A DNA stretch of 64,000 nucleotides, taken from positions 41,420,117 through 41,484,116 of the forward strand of contig CM054113.1 of assembly GCA_028673005.1 (NCBI GenBank), read 5' to 3'. Shown here in pieces: positions 46,600-60,669 of the stretch (position 1 is the stretch's first letter; each line of letters opens with the position of its first letter). Both the position numbers and the translations under genes were made by a program. The notes beneath the pieces were generated by a model. The model worked only from the letters and a program-made list of their open reading frames with translations. It was not told where the DNA came from and ran no database searches. The stretch is from Tanypteryx hageni (Eukaryota > Arthropoda > Insecta > Odonata > Petaluridae).

Positions 46600-49500
46600 T
46601 AAGAGGGTGCAGAGTGAAAAATTAAAGGGGATTGTATATCGAGGGGAATCTTTTTCCACGGCAATTTTCCTGAGATTAGGATTATCATTGAAGGGGGTGA
46701 ATGAAAGAATCGTGATTATCGAAAGAACTAAACGACAAAAGACAGTGGTTATCCACATGGAAGTTTTATGTGATTCAAAAATATCCTGCTTTATTTTTTA
46801 AAACTTATATTGCTTCGTTAAAAGGGACATTTAAATATATTTATGTGGATTAGACAAGTGGAAATTTTTCAGAATTGAAATTACTTCTTTCGGAGAAATG
46901 TTAAACGTTAATCGAAAAATTAACAACCAAATGGGTAAAAATTCAGATAGCTACTTTGAAGATAAACCGATGATCACGACCTTTATAAAACAGGGAGAAT
47001 ATAATACCCCGCTTTATAAAGTTCATTAGAGGTGTGTTTAGAAGTGCTTATATGTACAATAGAGCCTCTACAGCTCAAATTCTACGTTTTCCTTTAGGAA
47101 GAGAAAAGTTGCTAAAAATCGGTATATATTTTTTAATTTGATAAATGGATCTACCGAATCAATCTATTACGTCCAAATGTTTGTGGTTGAAATAATAAAA
47201 TAAGCGCAGGCCCTCTTCTTTTAAATGTCCATCGTTAATTAAATTAGACCTCTCGTTTAGATCAAACGGTGAATCGAACAGTGAAGCTGCGAGATTTATG
47301 CGTTGAAGCTGTTACTCTAGTAATTTATGACCATTTAGGTTAAATGAAGCAGGTTCCCAACAATTGGAATTCCGTAAAACATGACCTCATCTCATGATAT
47401 ATTCTTAAATCTGTCACTCAAACTTTTTCAATTCGAATGTAACAAATAATTCGATTATAATGATGACTGAAGTTCTTGGTAGAGGATGAAATAAAACACT
47501 CCAATATTGAGGCCATAAGATCGATGACTGCTGTGAATTTATAGGTATTAGGTATTTGTTGCTGTTAACTAAATGATAAAAAAGGCAGCGAGTGCATTTT
47601 AGTAGCTTATGATAAATAATTTTTCTTTGATATTCCTATGAAACTACGATTAACGGATTATTACGGCATTACATACGAAACAAGCAAACACCGATCGTTA
47701 TATAGAACTCAGTTTTATTTGTGAAATACTGAAAGCGAAGATAACAATTACTATAAATATAGCAAACAACTAAATCAGGAGATGAACCATTTAGTGCGAG
47801 GGGAGGCTTATTGAAAATCTTTTTTCTGAAACAAAGTTGAGAGTTGCAAGGTAAGAAAATAAGAGTTTTCCAGAAAACTCTAAACAGGATAATTTGTTAC
47901 AGACAATAGAAAAACGTATTTTGGCAATGATTAAGCCAATAACCCAAGGGTAAAATCACTTAAAATATATTTACTTTAAAATTTGGTGATCCTTAAAATA
48001 ATGATCATATATAGCTACATTAAAGAATATTTATACAGCAGGAATAATGACCTAAGATTTTTTATCTGCAATTAAAATCAAAGTTAGCTATCTAAAAACC
48101 TACAAAGTGCAATTTGGAGCAGAAAATTTAATAAAAAACAAATAATGAATTAAAAAATATATGTATCTGACTTTAAAATAAAACTTCGATTAATCAAGGA
48201 ACGTAAAACGAAAATGCTAAAGTTCTGAATAATAACAGCTCGATAAGAAATGTTAAAATATCTCATTAAAGCATTATTCACCATAATTCGGAGATTAATT
48301 ATCGCAGCTCGGAATATCCGTCAGTTCTGTTTTGGAGCAACACCATCTCACGAAAAATATACACGGGGGAATTGTTTCCATTCGTTGGATCCAAATTCTA
48401 TTTGTCTACGCGAATGAAGTGACGTGCACCCATTTGGCAGTTACATCACCAGAGACAGAACGAGTGTATGTGTGTGTGTGTGTTTATATATATGTGTGTG
48501 TATTGATACACACACATAAATATGAGACAGAAAGATAGAAAGAAAGACAAGTATATATAGTGGGGACGAAGTGAGAGGATAAAAAACATTTTAGAATAAA
48601 ATTGAGAAAATGGGTTGCACTTTGAAGGAAATGTATTCCCTCGGGCAGAAGTTTTTAGGCTCTTGAAGGCCCCTCTTAACCCCCTAAGATATATATCCGG
48701 AGCGAGGTTGGAGGATGAAGCTGAAGGGAAACGTGGAATAGGACAGAAGGGATTTAGATGTAAAGGGCAGAGAGACAGGAAGAAAGAAGGGGCAGGAGGG
48801 GAAAAAGGTGAAAAGAAGGGTAGACTAAGGAAAGATGTAGCAAAGATTAGAAGCAGAAGAAGAGGATGTAGGTAAGGAAGGAAACGAAGGAGACGGGCGA
48901 ATGGGAATGGGGAGATGGAAGGGATGAAAGGGTTCTCTGAAGATTTTGGCCTCTCAGAGGTGGCCAAGCCAAGGGCCGACATCAAATATTAAGAAGCCAG
49001 TCGGCTCTCGGCGGCTGACTACATTGCATTGACCCCTTTTCCAAAAGCTGTCGATGTGACGTAGTCTTTGCATTAAGTGGGGGAAATACCGGAGGAAGAA
49101 GGGACATGTAGGAAGGGAAGAGGAAGAAAGTGAAGATCGAAAGGAAAGGCGAAACAAAGGAGAAAGAGAAAGGGAAGGTGAGGGAAGAGGAATGTGAATG
49201 CGTTAAATATGCGGTAAATAGAATGAAAAGAATTCGAAGAAGAGGTTGCTAATGACAGGTCGTTATAAAGAAGGAAAACATGAGGAAGGGAAGACGGAGA
49301 GCAATATAAAGCGGACTACAACTGGGTCGGCTAAATTGGATTATCAGAAGAAGGACGAGCAGAAATGTGTCTTGAGAGAGAGAGAGAATATTGTAGAGAA
49401 AAAGTAGGTACTACAGAAGTAGAGTCAGATATAAGATAGCTAAATTAGCAAGTCAATTTTAACAAAAAGATAGGATACTGCAAAAAATAAAATAATCCTC

Positions 49501-52500
49501 CATTTAAAACGAGCTGTGGTCACTCATCTTAATCCTGAAAAGAGCATGATTTGTAAGAAATGTAATTTTAACTGCAATTCGCTACATCCAAAGGTAAAGG
49601 GACATACGGGATACCCAAACTGATATTCTTATTCTATATAACTGTGACGACCGAATAAACCATAAATATATCAACAAATTTGGCAATAACAGAAAATAAA
49701 TAAAACAAAAAACTTTTTTATTTATAATACTAAATCATAATAACGGGGGGCGAAGTAACTTTTGGGAACCCTGGAAGTTTTTCCAATAACAATAAAAAGG
49801 GAAAATTCAGACGCGCACTTCTGCTACAAAGCAGTTGTAATCAGTGATGATTCATCAATAATGGGTTTTTAAAAAACTTTCGATGAGCAACCATTGGTTA
49901 GGGTTGCTTTGTACCCGACATTTCTCCATCTTTTTATGGTTACTAGGGAAGCATTTTCAATTTGATTTCAACCAAAAGTTGAGCTCGACAGTTCTTCCTT
50001 GAACATTTATTATACTTCATCAACTCTCCGATATTCCGTAATCTATCGAAATCTCTCTCTAAAGATATCGATGGTTTATTTTTTCTAGTCTGATTTGCGT
50101 ATAATTATTTCGCAGTCGGGATTTCAGACCGTATCACTTTCAAATAGATAAGCACAAAAGGAATGTATGTGTATGTAATATATATATTATTTTCAAGAAA
50201 GGCTTGCTAAAGAATACAACATCATTCTGAACAAGGTAAACAAAAGAGACGACGATAAAAATAAACCACGGACGATTAGAGAGAGCGGAGGATCAGGATC
50301 AGATGAGAAGGAATATTTAACTTTATTCGGTTAGGAAATTCAGCTTTGTTACGCCGCCGAATAAACTGCCTTCATTTTCTCAGGCACACGTTTCGAGTAA
50401 ATAACGGGGGAATGTATTAATTTTGGCTCAGGACGCGAAACTCCTCAGAATTATCAAGCCTGTTGACTGCGAATTACTGACTCAAAGCTTTGTGTTTTGT
50501 TCTTTGTTGATTAAAGAAATAATATTTTTGATTTCACTTCATTGCTCATTGGCAAAATTTCTTTCTTAAGTTTCAATGATGTATATATTATTCATATCAT
50601 AACTGTTAACAATTTAAATATTATTCGTCCTTTTGTGATCATAACAGATAATTTTTTATCTAAATCGAAGAAATTCGACATATTATTATTAAAACTTTGT
50701 GTTTAGTCTGATGTTGAATAATATAATGTAAAACGTTTTTTTAAATTAATCGAATTATGAAATGGAAAATAAATGTGGAGGGAGTTGTAGATGTAAAGCC
50801 ACCTATTGCCATAGAAGCTATTGAAACCCTGCTCTAATATGATTCATTGAATTTCTTCAACTATATTCCAAAATAAAAAGTTTATACTGAAACTGGAAAG
50901 AAAGGTTATCAGTGATTTAATAAATAGCAGTATTTTTTGTCGAATTCTATTGTCTCATATACATTCTTGTTTTAAGTAGACACCTAATGCTCATAAGACG
51001 ATACATAACATGCATTACTGTACGCAAAATAGTTTACAATTTATATATGAAAATTCAATATTAATCCTTTACACTTTTAATGTAAAACTGATGGACCCTC
51101 TAAGCGCCGACTTTGCATTAAATCAGAAATTAATCCATTATTTCCAAATAAATCTAATCCACCAGGTAAACGATAACGCTAATTTGAGATTACACTGACG
51201 GGAATATATTGGATCCACATTCCACAATAAGTTATCTTATGGTGAAAAGTCTTTTTAAAAACGTAAATATACCTCTTCTATGGAAGGTTGATCTTCCTCA
51301 TATTTCAAATTCGTTTAGCATACACAACATCCTTGCAACGGCTCTACCTCATATTCCAAACCTAGGAAATACTACTGATATTATAGGATGAGCGTCATTT
51401 CCAGTGCCATATAAATCTCTTAATAATTATTAAATTTCATCTACATCGACTGCGTCACTGTACCCTAATAAATCCATATATTTCTCCGTTAAAAATTTCC
51501 ATTCCAATGGAGTGAACACATCTTCACATTCCCCCTTTTATGCAAAATGTATATGACATTCAACTCAATACCTGACCTAAGAAGTTAACGTTCATTTGAA
51601 TAATAGTTTGATTTTTCTGAGAGATATTTGTATCGATGCGCACGAGAAGTTGAGAAATGCACTTTAAAAAATCGAGATACGCATTATGAAAGAATTCCAG
51701 ACTTTCGTAGATTTTTTTACTGCCATCTTGAGCTATAAAACTCGAAGTTTTTGACGGTGTTTCAGGAAAGTAATGGAAAAAGACGGGAACAGTATGAACG
51801 AAGCGGATCGTGAAAAGCGGCGAAAAATAATAAATGTTACCCGTAGGAAAGTTTTTCCTGCCAGATTGACGGAGGACTTCGGCAAGTATTCGATGAGCAA
51901 AGAGTTCTGGGAAATGCTTTCCGAGTAGGGAGACGAGAAATGTGCAGACTTAAAAAAATAGAATAAAATTCGTACATAGGAATAACCTTAAAACCGTCCC
52001 CTTACTTCTCCCTAATTCGAGCGGTGCCTGCATAAATGTGAAATCCGCGTCCGGGAGAAATCTATGAAAATGCTGTCGCTCCGAGGTAAACATTCGGCTT
52101 CAAAAGTTGTACGTATCCCTCTAAGTAAATCTCCAAGTGTTACATTGTGCACACTGTAGGCGAGGATGCATTGAAGGGTTTGTACGTTTCGAACGGAATC
52201 GATAATTATTTTGCCCCAGCGAAGCGCGATTTGCGCGACGGATTCATCGTTCACTTAATCCTATCGATATATTTAATATAACGCACCGAGGCATCTTTTT
52301 GAAGACGAAAATTCCGAGCCCATTTGATCTCATAACACGCTTCCTTTTTTCCGGTACAAAGGGCCGAGTGATTGACGAGTAATGGGAATCAGACCGTAAA
52401 AAAATCGCCTTTTTTGTTTTTTTATACACGAGCGGGTCTCCCTTTATGCTCTACAGAGAAACAATAAAGTATTTTACAGCACTACGCTAAACGTTTTAGA

Positions 52501-52900
52501 TGATAAAAGAGTCGTAAAATCCTATCGCAAACATATGAAAAAAATCACGCTTTTTCTTATCCAGAGAAAGAAAGAAAGGAGAGATAAAGCGAGAAAAAAG
52601 TTTTAAGAACGGACAAGAACTCTAATGAAATATAAACTCCGCCAGAAGGGAGGAATATAGAATAAAAAAATTCTTAAGTGAATTATAAGGAAGGTAAAAG
52701 TTCCGGATGATCTTTAACCGTGACTCGACCAAATAAGCCGTCCGCACACACACCCTAACACAGACGCACCCACGAACGAAAAGGGCACAGAGAGAGAGAG
52801 AGAGATAAGAGAAAAAATAAAAGAAGGGGGCGGTGCGAGAATGGATTTAGCCACTTTCCTTAAAGGGGTAAATAAATCCGCCAAAGAGGAAGAGGATGAA
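46600..52900. other. Non-genic spacer
   Basis: No gene is supported in about 6.3 kb. 46800-48310, 49400-50250 and 50500-51700 are AT-rich. A (TG)n/TATATA/(CA)n composite lies at about 48466-48520. 48720-49390 is G/A-rich. Short open frames are composition-driven. Confidence 0.45.
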
Positions 52901-52929
52901 AATAAAGAAAAGAAATGAGAGGAAAAAGA

Positions 52930-53260
52930 TGTCACTAAAAAGAACGAAAGAAGAGAGGAAGGAGAAAAAGGCGTGAATGGAAGGACGGAGAGAAAGGATC
53001 GAGTAAAGAGAGAGATGGAGAGGGGGGAGAAAGAGAAGAGGAGGAAAGGTGTGCGAGACGAAAGAGGAGATTTTCTGGAGAGAAAGATGGCCGTGAGATA
53101 AGGGCAAGTTTAAAGGGGGATGTAAATGAAGGAGACGAAGAGGTGAAGAGGGAGATATAAAGAGAGGGAGAGGTAAGAGGGAGGCGAGCCGGGAAAGTGT
53201 GGGGAGAAAGCGGAGAGAGGGCGAGTAGAGTGGGAGGGGAGGTGGCGGTAGAGCGGAGAT
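52930..53260. repeat. Purine-rich low-complexity tract
   Basis: The plus strand is GA-rich (GAGAGAGATGGAGAGG-type sequence) and switches at about 53330 to C-rich sequence for about 250 bases (53340-53580). The opposing open frames on both strands follow from this asymmetry. Confidence 0.6.
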
Positions 53261-53619
53261 CCCGGGGAGAAAGTGGGTGGCGGAGTGAAGGCGGTTGACT
53301 TTGGGCGGCGAAAGGAAATGGCCCCGGCTCAGAACCTTACCGCCTTCAAAACCACTAAATTCGCACCCAACCCTCTCCCTCCCGCCCCTCCCTCCCACGC
53401 CCCTGTCCGCCCACCTTCTCGACTTCTCCGTCTCCCCCTCCTCCGCTCCCATCCTCCCAACATTCAAGCCTCCTCAGAATTCGCAACCCAGACACGCAGG
53501 AGGAAGGCCGTGACGAGAAGCCGCCAGGACCTCAAACCGCCGCCCTTCTCCATCCACTCCTTCCCACTCTCACGGCTCCTCTTTGCTTAGAAGAAGGTTT
53601 TCGGACCACACCATCTTCC

Positions 53620-54850
53620 TCCACGGAATAAATGGAAGAAGAAGACTAAGAAGAAGTCGAAAGAGGAGGAAAGCGAACGAGGAAAAGGAAAGAGTATCAT
53701 AAAAAAGATGTAAAAACGCAGAGAGAGAGTATAAGTGATGAGAATAAGGGTGGAGGGAGAATAACGTACGCGTGGGAAGAAAGGGATGAGGATGCACCGG
53801 AAGATATCGGGCAAGAAAAAAGGAAGGAACGAAGAACAGTTGATTGAAGAGATGGGAAAAAGAACGAGGAAGAATAAATGATTACACGACGAAAAACGGG
53901 GATGAAGGAAACGTAATTGAGTTCGGAAACTGGACGGGGAGGAGAAAAAAAACGGGGGAAAGAGGGATTTTTTTTATATGAAAGAAGAAAATGAAGGAGG
54001 CAAAATCGAGAGGAGAATTTCGGCCACGAAGGGTCGGTAAATATTAGAATGGGATTTTTCGAGAGAATAAGTCCAAAAAAAGACGAAAAAATTGGGAAAG
54101 TGAGAAAAATGCATGAATATGAGTAAAGTAAAAACGAGAAAGAAACGCGAGGAAAGAGACGAGGGAAATTAAACAAAAAATAACAACGCTGCGAGAAATG
54201 ACGCGAGATTTAAGACGGAGAAAAGGCATTAGGGAATGGGTGATAGGAAATGAAAACTCCATCTGTTAAAAAGGAAAACATAACGAAGAAACAAGCCGGC
54301 GTTGGCAAGTGGAGGTAAAAAAGTTAAGAAGTTCCGACGCGTTGAAAGGAGCAGTCACATGACACGAGTAGAAAGGGAGAGGAAGAAAATTTGAAGGAGA
54401 AAAGAAGAATAGGGAGCGGAAAGATACGAGAAGGGTTTTTCTTAAAGATAAGATATCCGCGAACGAGAACTGTCAAAAAAATAAAAGAATGAAAAAGAGA
54501 TCGAGAGAGAGAGAGGGGATCGTTCCGTCTGTATAAAGGAAAAACCGATGAAGAAAATGCGAAATCGTACGAAATGAAGAGAAAGAGGATGAAATGAAAT
54601 GGAAACATAATGCACGGAAGGCAAAGAAGGATCCGGGGTAAAATGTAGGATGACGTGCATGTGGAAGAGTGACGGATGGAAGGTATTTGAGTGAAGGGAG
54701 TAGGGAAAGACGTCCGTGGGAGGAAAGATAGAGGAGGTGTTGGGGGTGAGAAGGGAGAGGTTACGTGAATGGGAGATGGGAGAGGGAGAGTAAGGAAGGG
54801 AGGGCAGAATTTGAGGAGGGGGAGAGAGAGTGAGATAAGGTAGCCTACGA
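53620..54850. repeat. Long A/G-rich region
   Basis: About 1.2 kb of the plus strand is dominated by A and G (GAAGAAG, GAAAAAG, GGAGAGGG). The minus-strand open frames are rich in Phe, Ser, Leu and Pro, as TTC/TCT/CTT/CCC triplets require, with no recognisable protein. Confidence 0.55.
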
Positions 54851-54859
54851 GTATGGGAA

Positions 54860-55825
54860 GGAGTCCTCAAGAGCAATCGCTCGGATCCGCCGCAACTGAA
54901 GGTCCCAATTGGAATCTGGGTATAACGACTGGATTCCTTAAACATACATATGCCATGTAATCCCCCGCGAAAGGAACCTATCCAAACTAGATACTCCGCC
55001 GGGACGTACGGATTCATTTCCAAGTAAATACTTTTTTCAGATAGTTTTTTTCTCCAGTTTTTTATGCTTGTTTTTTTTTCGGAAAGATGTCTGGGAAGGA
55101 GAAGACACATCGCATACGCGTGAAGGTCACCTACTTCGAGGAGAAAGAGACGGTGACTCCTTTTCCAATATCTTTTCCAGATGGACAGTCTTCAAAACTC
55201 CGACGTGATTTGATTGCGCGAGAACTTTTAATTTAATCTCTGAAAATCCGGAGGGAAAGGGACCCTTATTATGCGCAATGTTCTATTCTTCTCCGGGATT
55301 TTTTTAAGTTTCATGCGTTCCTTGCGATTAATTTTTGTGGGTATCATAAAAACTTTAAAATCTATGGAAACTTGTCCGTGATTAATTACGGTTGCAACTA
55401 TATAACACTCAATTTTAAATAGACCTACAATTACCGTAAACACCGACCCGGAAAAATTGGAACACTATTACTGAATATTTATAAAAGATTTTTCCTCAAA
55501 ATATAATTTAAGTCAAATATGCATGAGCAATTATATTGCCAAGATTTAAATACAGATTAAAAGATTAGGAGTGAATAATATTTGGAATAAGAAAACTTAA
55601 ACCAGCATAATATTCTCATTAAATTTTTTTGAAAGAAATACTCATCAATAAAAAGATACCCAAATATTTTGAAATATTTCAAACGACTAATTGCCATGTA
55701 AAGCACTTCACATAAAATAACCTCGTATAGCTCCACCAACTGGAAGATTGCGAATATCTTGCGCTTAATATTCAATCCGTAAAGGATAACACAAATGTTC
55801 CCATGGCACACACCTAATCAGAAAC
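54860..55825. other. Non-genic spacer
   Basis: This is mixed to AT-rich sequence. I recognise no gene or repeat up to the hAT-type MITE. Confidence 0.45.
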
Positions 55826-55833
55826 CTATATAC

Positions 55834-56140
55834 CAGGGGTGGCCAACCTGGGCCTGAGCAGGAGCCACAATGCTGCAATAGACACCGTAGAAGGGTCGCA
55901 GTAACATATGATGAGCTAATGTAATATATTTAACAGATTATGTAGCTGCCGTTGCTTATAATAATAATAAAAGAATTACTCTGTTATTTTGTGGGACTTT
56001 GGAAATGTTTGACTTCAGCAGTTCCCTTACGCATTAATCGGAAAATGACGGTATATGGAAGACAGCGTAAGTTACTAAGAGCCGCATATCAACTCTCAAA
56101 GAGCCGCATGCAGCTCCGGAGCCGCCGGTTGGCCACCCTG
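55834..56140. mobile_element. hAT-type MITE with perfect 8-bp target duplication
   Basis: The 307-bp element is bounded by CAGGGGTGGCCAACC on the left and GGTTGGCCACCCTG on the right, which are inverted repeats differing by one G in a G-run. CTATATAC occurs immediately outside both ends (55826-55833 and 56141-56148), a perfect 8-bp target-site duplication as made by hAT transposases. Subterminal GGAGCC/GGCTCC-type and GAGCCGCAT motifs repeat inside the right half. There is no transposase and no meaningful reading frame. It is a non-autonomous derivative mobilised by a hAT transposase encoded elsewhere. Confidence 0.92.
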
Positions 56141-56148
56141 CTATATAC

Positions 56149-57370
56149 CCTACTAAAAGCAACCTCCCTACAAGAAACGAAATTATCTCCAAGTTATGTG
56201 GTCAAACCTAAAAATGGGAAGTTTTTCCCAAAATGATACGGAAGATAGATTAAAGCACCAATTAACAAAATATCGTCAACTTATTAAATTACACCAACTC
56301 AAAATATGTATCGAATGACTAGAGCACTGAAAATGCGTAGAAATGAGGGGAATTTAAATTATCCCACGAGACAACCCACTTATTTCCACAAAATAATTTT
56401 TGAAAAAAAAAGAGAATATCACGTTTGATAGGTTGTCTTTCGTCGTTAATTCGATAAACATCCTTTTCATGAGCTTTCCCTCTTACTCTTTCTCTCTCTC
56501 TCTCTCTCTCGCAACCACGCCTCCTCCACCGTCGGCTTCTCCTTCTATCTCCAAAGGCTCTCGCTCGGTTCACCTTGAAAGGCTTCTCCTCATTATGCAT
56601 TGAGGAGTGCCTGTCTGAGAGGAGGAGAAGGTAATGGAGGGGACGTAAAACTAGAAGGGCGGCACAAGCGAAAAGGGAGCATGGGCGCGAAAAGATAAAA
56701 ATTCCCAAATTAAATTTGAAGGGAGAGGAATTTAGCGGGCCAAGTGAGGCAATTTAAATGACTGATATGGAATAAAGGATAATGTAATACGGGAGAATTT
56801 TTACTTCAAGTTTCGAGGGTGATTAAGGAGCGGAGATCCTCGAGAGTGTATAAAAAGTCTTCGCGGACTTTGACGAAGTACCAAAACGCGAGTAATTATT
56901 ATTTGAGAAAGTCACAGAATTAAATTTTCAATAAAAAGATTCTAAGTGCTGAAATAAGCCAAACTTTTCGTAACTATTATTTTAAAAAGTCGTAGCATTA
57001 AATTCCCGATAAAAAATACCTGTAACTAAGGCGACATATAGAATTTTTTGGAGAATATCTGAACACGAATGGAAAAGAGTGGCTAAAAATAATAATACGC
57101 GTACAGAGCGAGATGAAAAATAGGTACGGAGTTTTTTTACGGCACCTAAAGCTAGCTAGAGAGACGAAGAAATGCGTGATTCGATTTGGTCGAAATAGAA
57201 CGATACATACGTAAGAATAGAGGCAGCAAAGAGGGAAGGAAACGAATGAGAGCGGGGAGAAGAAGAGGGGGATAAAGGGAACTGGAAGATATCGCCAACT
57301 CATCTCAGGAGAGAGAGATGAAAGAAGATCCGAGAGGGAGATAAAGCGATGCGAAGGAATGCCCTGTCGA
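56149..57370. other. Non-genic spacer
   Basis: A (CT)n run lies at about 56486-56510. The remainder is AT-rich and then GA-rich towards 57230. No gene is seen. Confidence 0.45.
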
Positions 57371-57378
57371 GGTGTAAA

Positions 57379-57660
57379 GGGAGAGAGAGATAGGGAGAGA
57401 GATAGGGAGAGAGACAGGGAGAGACAGGGAGGAAGAGAGATAGGGAGAGAGAGATTGGGAGAGAAAGATAGGGAGAGAAAGATAGGGAGAAAGATAGGGA
57501 GAGAGAGAGAGATAGGGAGAGAAAGATAGGGAGAGAGATAGGGAGAGGAAATTTGGCGGATGAAGGAGACGAAAGGAGAGAGGAAGGAAAGGCGAGGAGG
57601 GATTGAAGGGTTGGGAGAGGAGAGAGGGGGAGAGAGAAAGAGTGAGAGAGAGGTAGAAAC
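57379..57660. repeat. GA-rich microsatellite/minisatellite (AGATAGGGAGAG units)
   Basis: Irregular tandem units of GATAGGGAGAGA with GACAGG and GATTGG variants occur up to about 57550, followed by further GA-rich sequence. The minus strand gives long Leu/Ser/Pro repeats (for example SLPISLS) that are artefacts of the repeat, despite a 255-codon open frame. Confidence 0.85.
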
Positions 57661-57669
57661 CGAGGAGAC

Positions 57670-60580
57670 ATCCATTATGCAAGGAAAAGGGTTGGCAATC
57701 TCGCCTTCGGCACAGACGAGAGAGGCTCTCTCTCTTCTCACTGCCTCACTCGCGCACACACCCAAAGAGAGAGAGAGAGAGAGAGGAAGAACCGCCCCAC
57801 CACATGCCTGACGCCACCTCCCAACCGCTTATTCCGACACCAAACTCCGTATACCCGACTACTACCGGCCCACACAAACCCCACCTCCCCACTCCTCTCT
57901 CTCTCTCTACTTTTACCCCCTCATCTCATCCCTCTCGCTCTCTCTCCTTACCTCTCGCCAACTCAGCTCTCTCCACCTCTTTCTCAACATCTTTATAAGT
58001 CCCTTCGTTCACACCCTAAATCTCCCTCTTAACCATTGTTACCAACCTTATGAAAGAGAAACACCCGTCAAACGTTTTGTTTCGATTTGATCAAAGAAAA
58101 AAGGTGAATGACAAAAACTCAAAGATCCCTCGCAACCGGTTGAAATCGCCAAGAGAGGAACTGTAATAACGAAACTTTTGAGAGAATAATGGCAAATATT
58201 TCATACAAATGATATGTACACGATTTTCATACCATCCATGTAATTTTAAAAAATATTTTAACCTTTTTTGACCATAAGAGCAAACAATGAGAACTTTACA
58301 TCAAAATAAACAGGAGATAATCAAATATTAAATCACTTTGTTTTTCATCTTGAATATATGTGCACTGGAATGAAAATTTACCTCGTATCATAATTCGAAG
58401 ATAGATTATTAGCTAACATTTAAATTTGATATCATTTCGTATAACCGATATTCAACACAGTTAAACAAGAGGGTACACAAGAACTAAGCCGATGTGTAGA
58501 CGGCTTCAAACGGCGAGAGAGAAAAACCAATTATTTAAATGAATCTCGATTCAATATGCATCGACCCGCTTCCCTCCTCGATTAAATACTTCTGGAAAAT
58601 TAAGCACGTACTGTGATTTTCAGCGGAGGAGAAATTCGTCCATCGGTAGGGATATCGCGGTCTCCCTTGGGGGTTTGCTACACTGCTCCTAACCCTATCA
58701 ACCTCTCCATTTTCTCTCATATTCCTCTCTCCCCCTTCTCTTTCCCCTCTTCTATCCCCCAGAGTTCAGTTCCCGCCCTGCAAACTTCATCAAAACCGTT
58801 CTCCCCAACACTTTCCATACTCAGCACCTTTCTCCCGACACTTCCCCACCCTCTCTCTCTCAGCTTCATTCCCTCTCTCCCCCACTTTTTCCACTCCCTC
58901 CCCATCACATTTTTTGTCCCTTCGTATCTTACTTTCTTCTCCATCTTTCTCCCTCCATCTCTCTTGTTCTGACACACCCTATCGGAATGTCCCTCTTTTT
59001 CTCTCTTACTCTCATCCTCTCCCTTTCACCTCCCCTTTCACCATCTATCTCCATGAAAGCATCTCATCCTCTTCCGAATTACCATGCACGTAACATCTTC
59101 CCGTTTCATCTTTCTACGATCACAAAAGGATTTGCTGAATAACTCATCCCACCCTTCCCTTCCTCCCTATACAACCTATTTCCCGCAACCTACACCATAA
59201 CCGAATGGTGGAAGAGATGGGAGAAGAGAGGTTTTGAGGAAAGGGGCGAGTTAGGTTTGAAGGAGGTGAGTTATGTAGACCCGAAGTTTGTCGCCGGTGA
59301 CAACTACGAAACATTTGTAATCAAATTTCTGGGTAGCTGTTCTAAGCACCCGACACAACCCCTCTCTCCTTGTGTCAATGGAGCTTTTTTGGCGTGTGTT
59401 TCGCGTGTGCTTATGTGTTCCTCTGGGCAAATAGGTTTGCAGCCACCGTTTTCGGTCGGATGGGAGAAGCTTAAGTGTGTGTTGCGGCCTAATATGCCCG
59501 TGTCGGCGGTTTGATACAAGGTGGACCGCCTCTTTGAAGTTTAAGCTGCGGCAGTTTGATCAAACGCTTTATCTTTCTGGTAAAATTAAGCGGAGGATTA
59601 TATCTCAAACAGTGTTTTAGCACTTAATGGCGATTTATCGAGCGGAGATTTGAGGTTTTCTTTCATTTATCCGAAACGCGCGGAGTTATTTTGAAAGTTA
59701 TTTAATGATCCGACCAGTTGTTCGCAATGTATCACACACTGGGGACCTTCAATAATTCTTTTTTTGCTTAATTGCTAAGGGCGGGTGGCTGAAGATTTAG
59801 AGTAATAGCACTTTTGCGTGAGTGCAGGTGAAACAAATTACTCCACTTATTTGGGCAAACAATGTATTTTATTTTCTAAAAATATTATATCAGAGAAAAG
59901 TTAATTATATACAAAATACTTTCAAGGCCCTTTTTTATAAAACGCTTCTAAACTTTCCACCCACCATAAAATCAATAATGATACCTAGCTTGGGAGATGT
60001 CTGCCTCAAATATATGTAAGCAATTATGCTCCAATCTTTAAATTCGATACATAAACAATAAATAAAGTAAATGGCTAACATCACACATCAAGCTAAAACC
60101 TTTTCGCGTAAACAATACACAGCAGAAACCCACTGTTTGGAAGACGACAAATATTAAACAACAAATTCAGTTCGACCAGTTTAACCCGTACAAAAGACCC
60201 ATATAAAAAGCTCCAATTACAATTTAACGCCATTGTAAAACCTATCACGTCACATTCAGCCTCGCATCAAAATGGCGATTACGTCCCTCTTTTCGGGAGG
60301 GAGAGAGAGAATCTCCCCAGCACACGACGGAATATGGATAGAATGGGAAGGATACGCGAGAGGAGGTAATTCACTTACGTCAGGCAGCGATATCCTTTCG
60401 AAGACAGATCAAGGGTAACACGAGGCATATTTCAACGGTGAAGAAGTCTGGAGCGTTTATGGCCGATAGCGCAAGAGATACGGAGAAAGAGAGAGGGATG
60501 GATTTTGTGTGTGTGTGAGTGCGACTGCGTGTGTGTATGGGTGTCGTCTCCGTGAAAGAGAGAAAGGGCGGGGTAACCGG
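57670..60580. other. Non-genic spacer with CT-rich patches
   Basis: Pyrimidine-rich patches lie at about 57890-58010 and 58690-59060. 58080-58560 is AT-rich. An 85-codon open frame at 59257-59514 looks less compositionally biased than most but matches no family I know, so it is not called as a gene. Confidence 0.45.
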
Positions 60581-60589
60581 AGGAGAAGG

Positions 60590-60655
60590 GAGATGTGGAG
60601 GAGGGGAAGGAGGGAGATGTGGAGGAGGGGAAGGAAGGAGATGTGGAGGAGGAGG
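60590..60655. repeat. 24-bp minisatellite, nearly three units
   Basis: The units GAGATGTGGAGGAGGGGAAG plus four bases repeat at 60590, 60614 and 60638, the last one diverging at its end. Reverse-complementing the 24-bp repeat at 15612-15707 gives a unit sharing GTGGAGGAGGGGAAG, so the two may be related. Confidence 0.8.
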
Positions 60656-60669
60656 GGTGGAGGATGGAA

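Noticed and set aside
47030..47160. A further Helitron-like fragment (GCCTCTACAGCTCAAATTCTA... region)
   Set aside because: The resemblance to the subunit start is only a few short words and does not hold in order.
56998..57765. A 255-codon minus-strand open frame rich in Ser, Leu and Pro
   Set aside because: It spans the GA-rich repeat at 57379-57660. Its length follows from the lack of stop codons in CT-rich sequence, and there is no domain.
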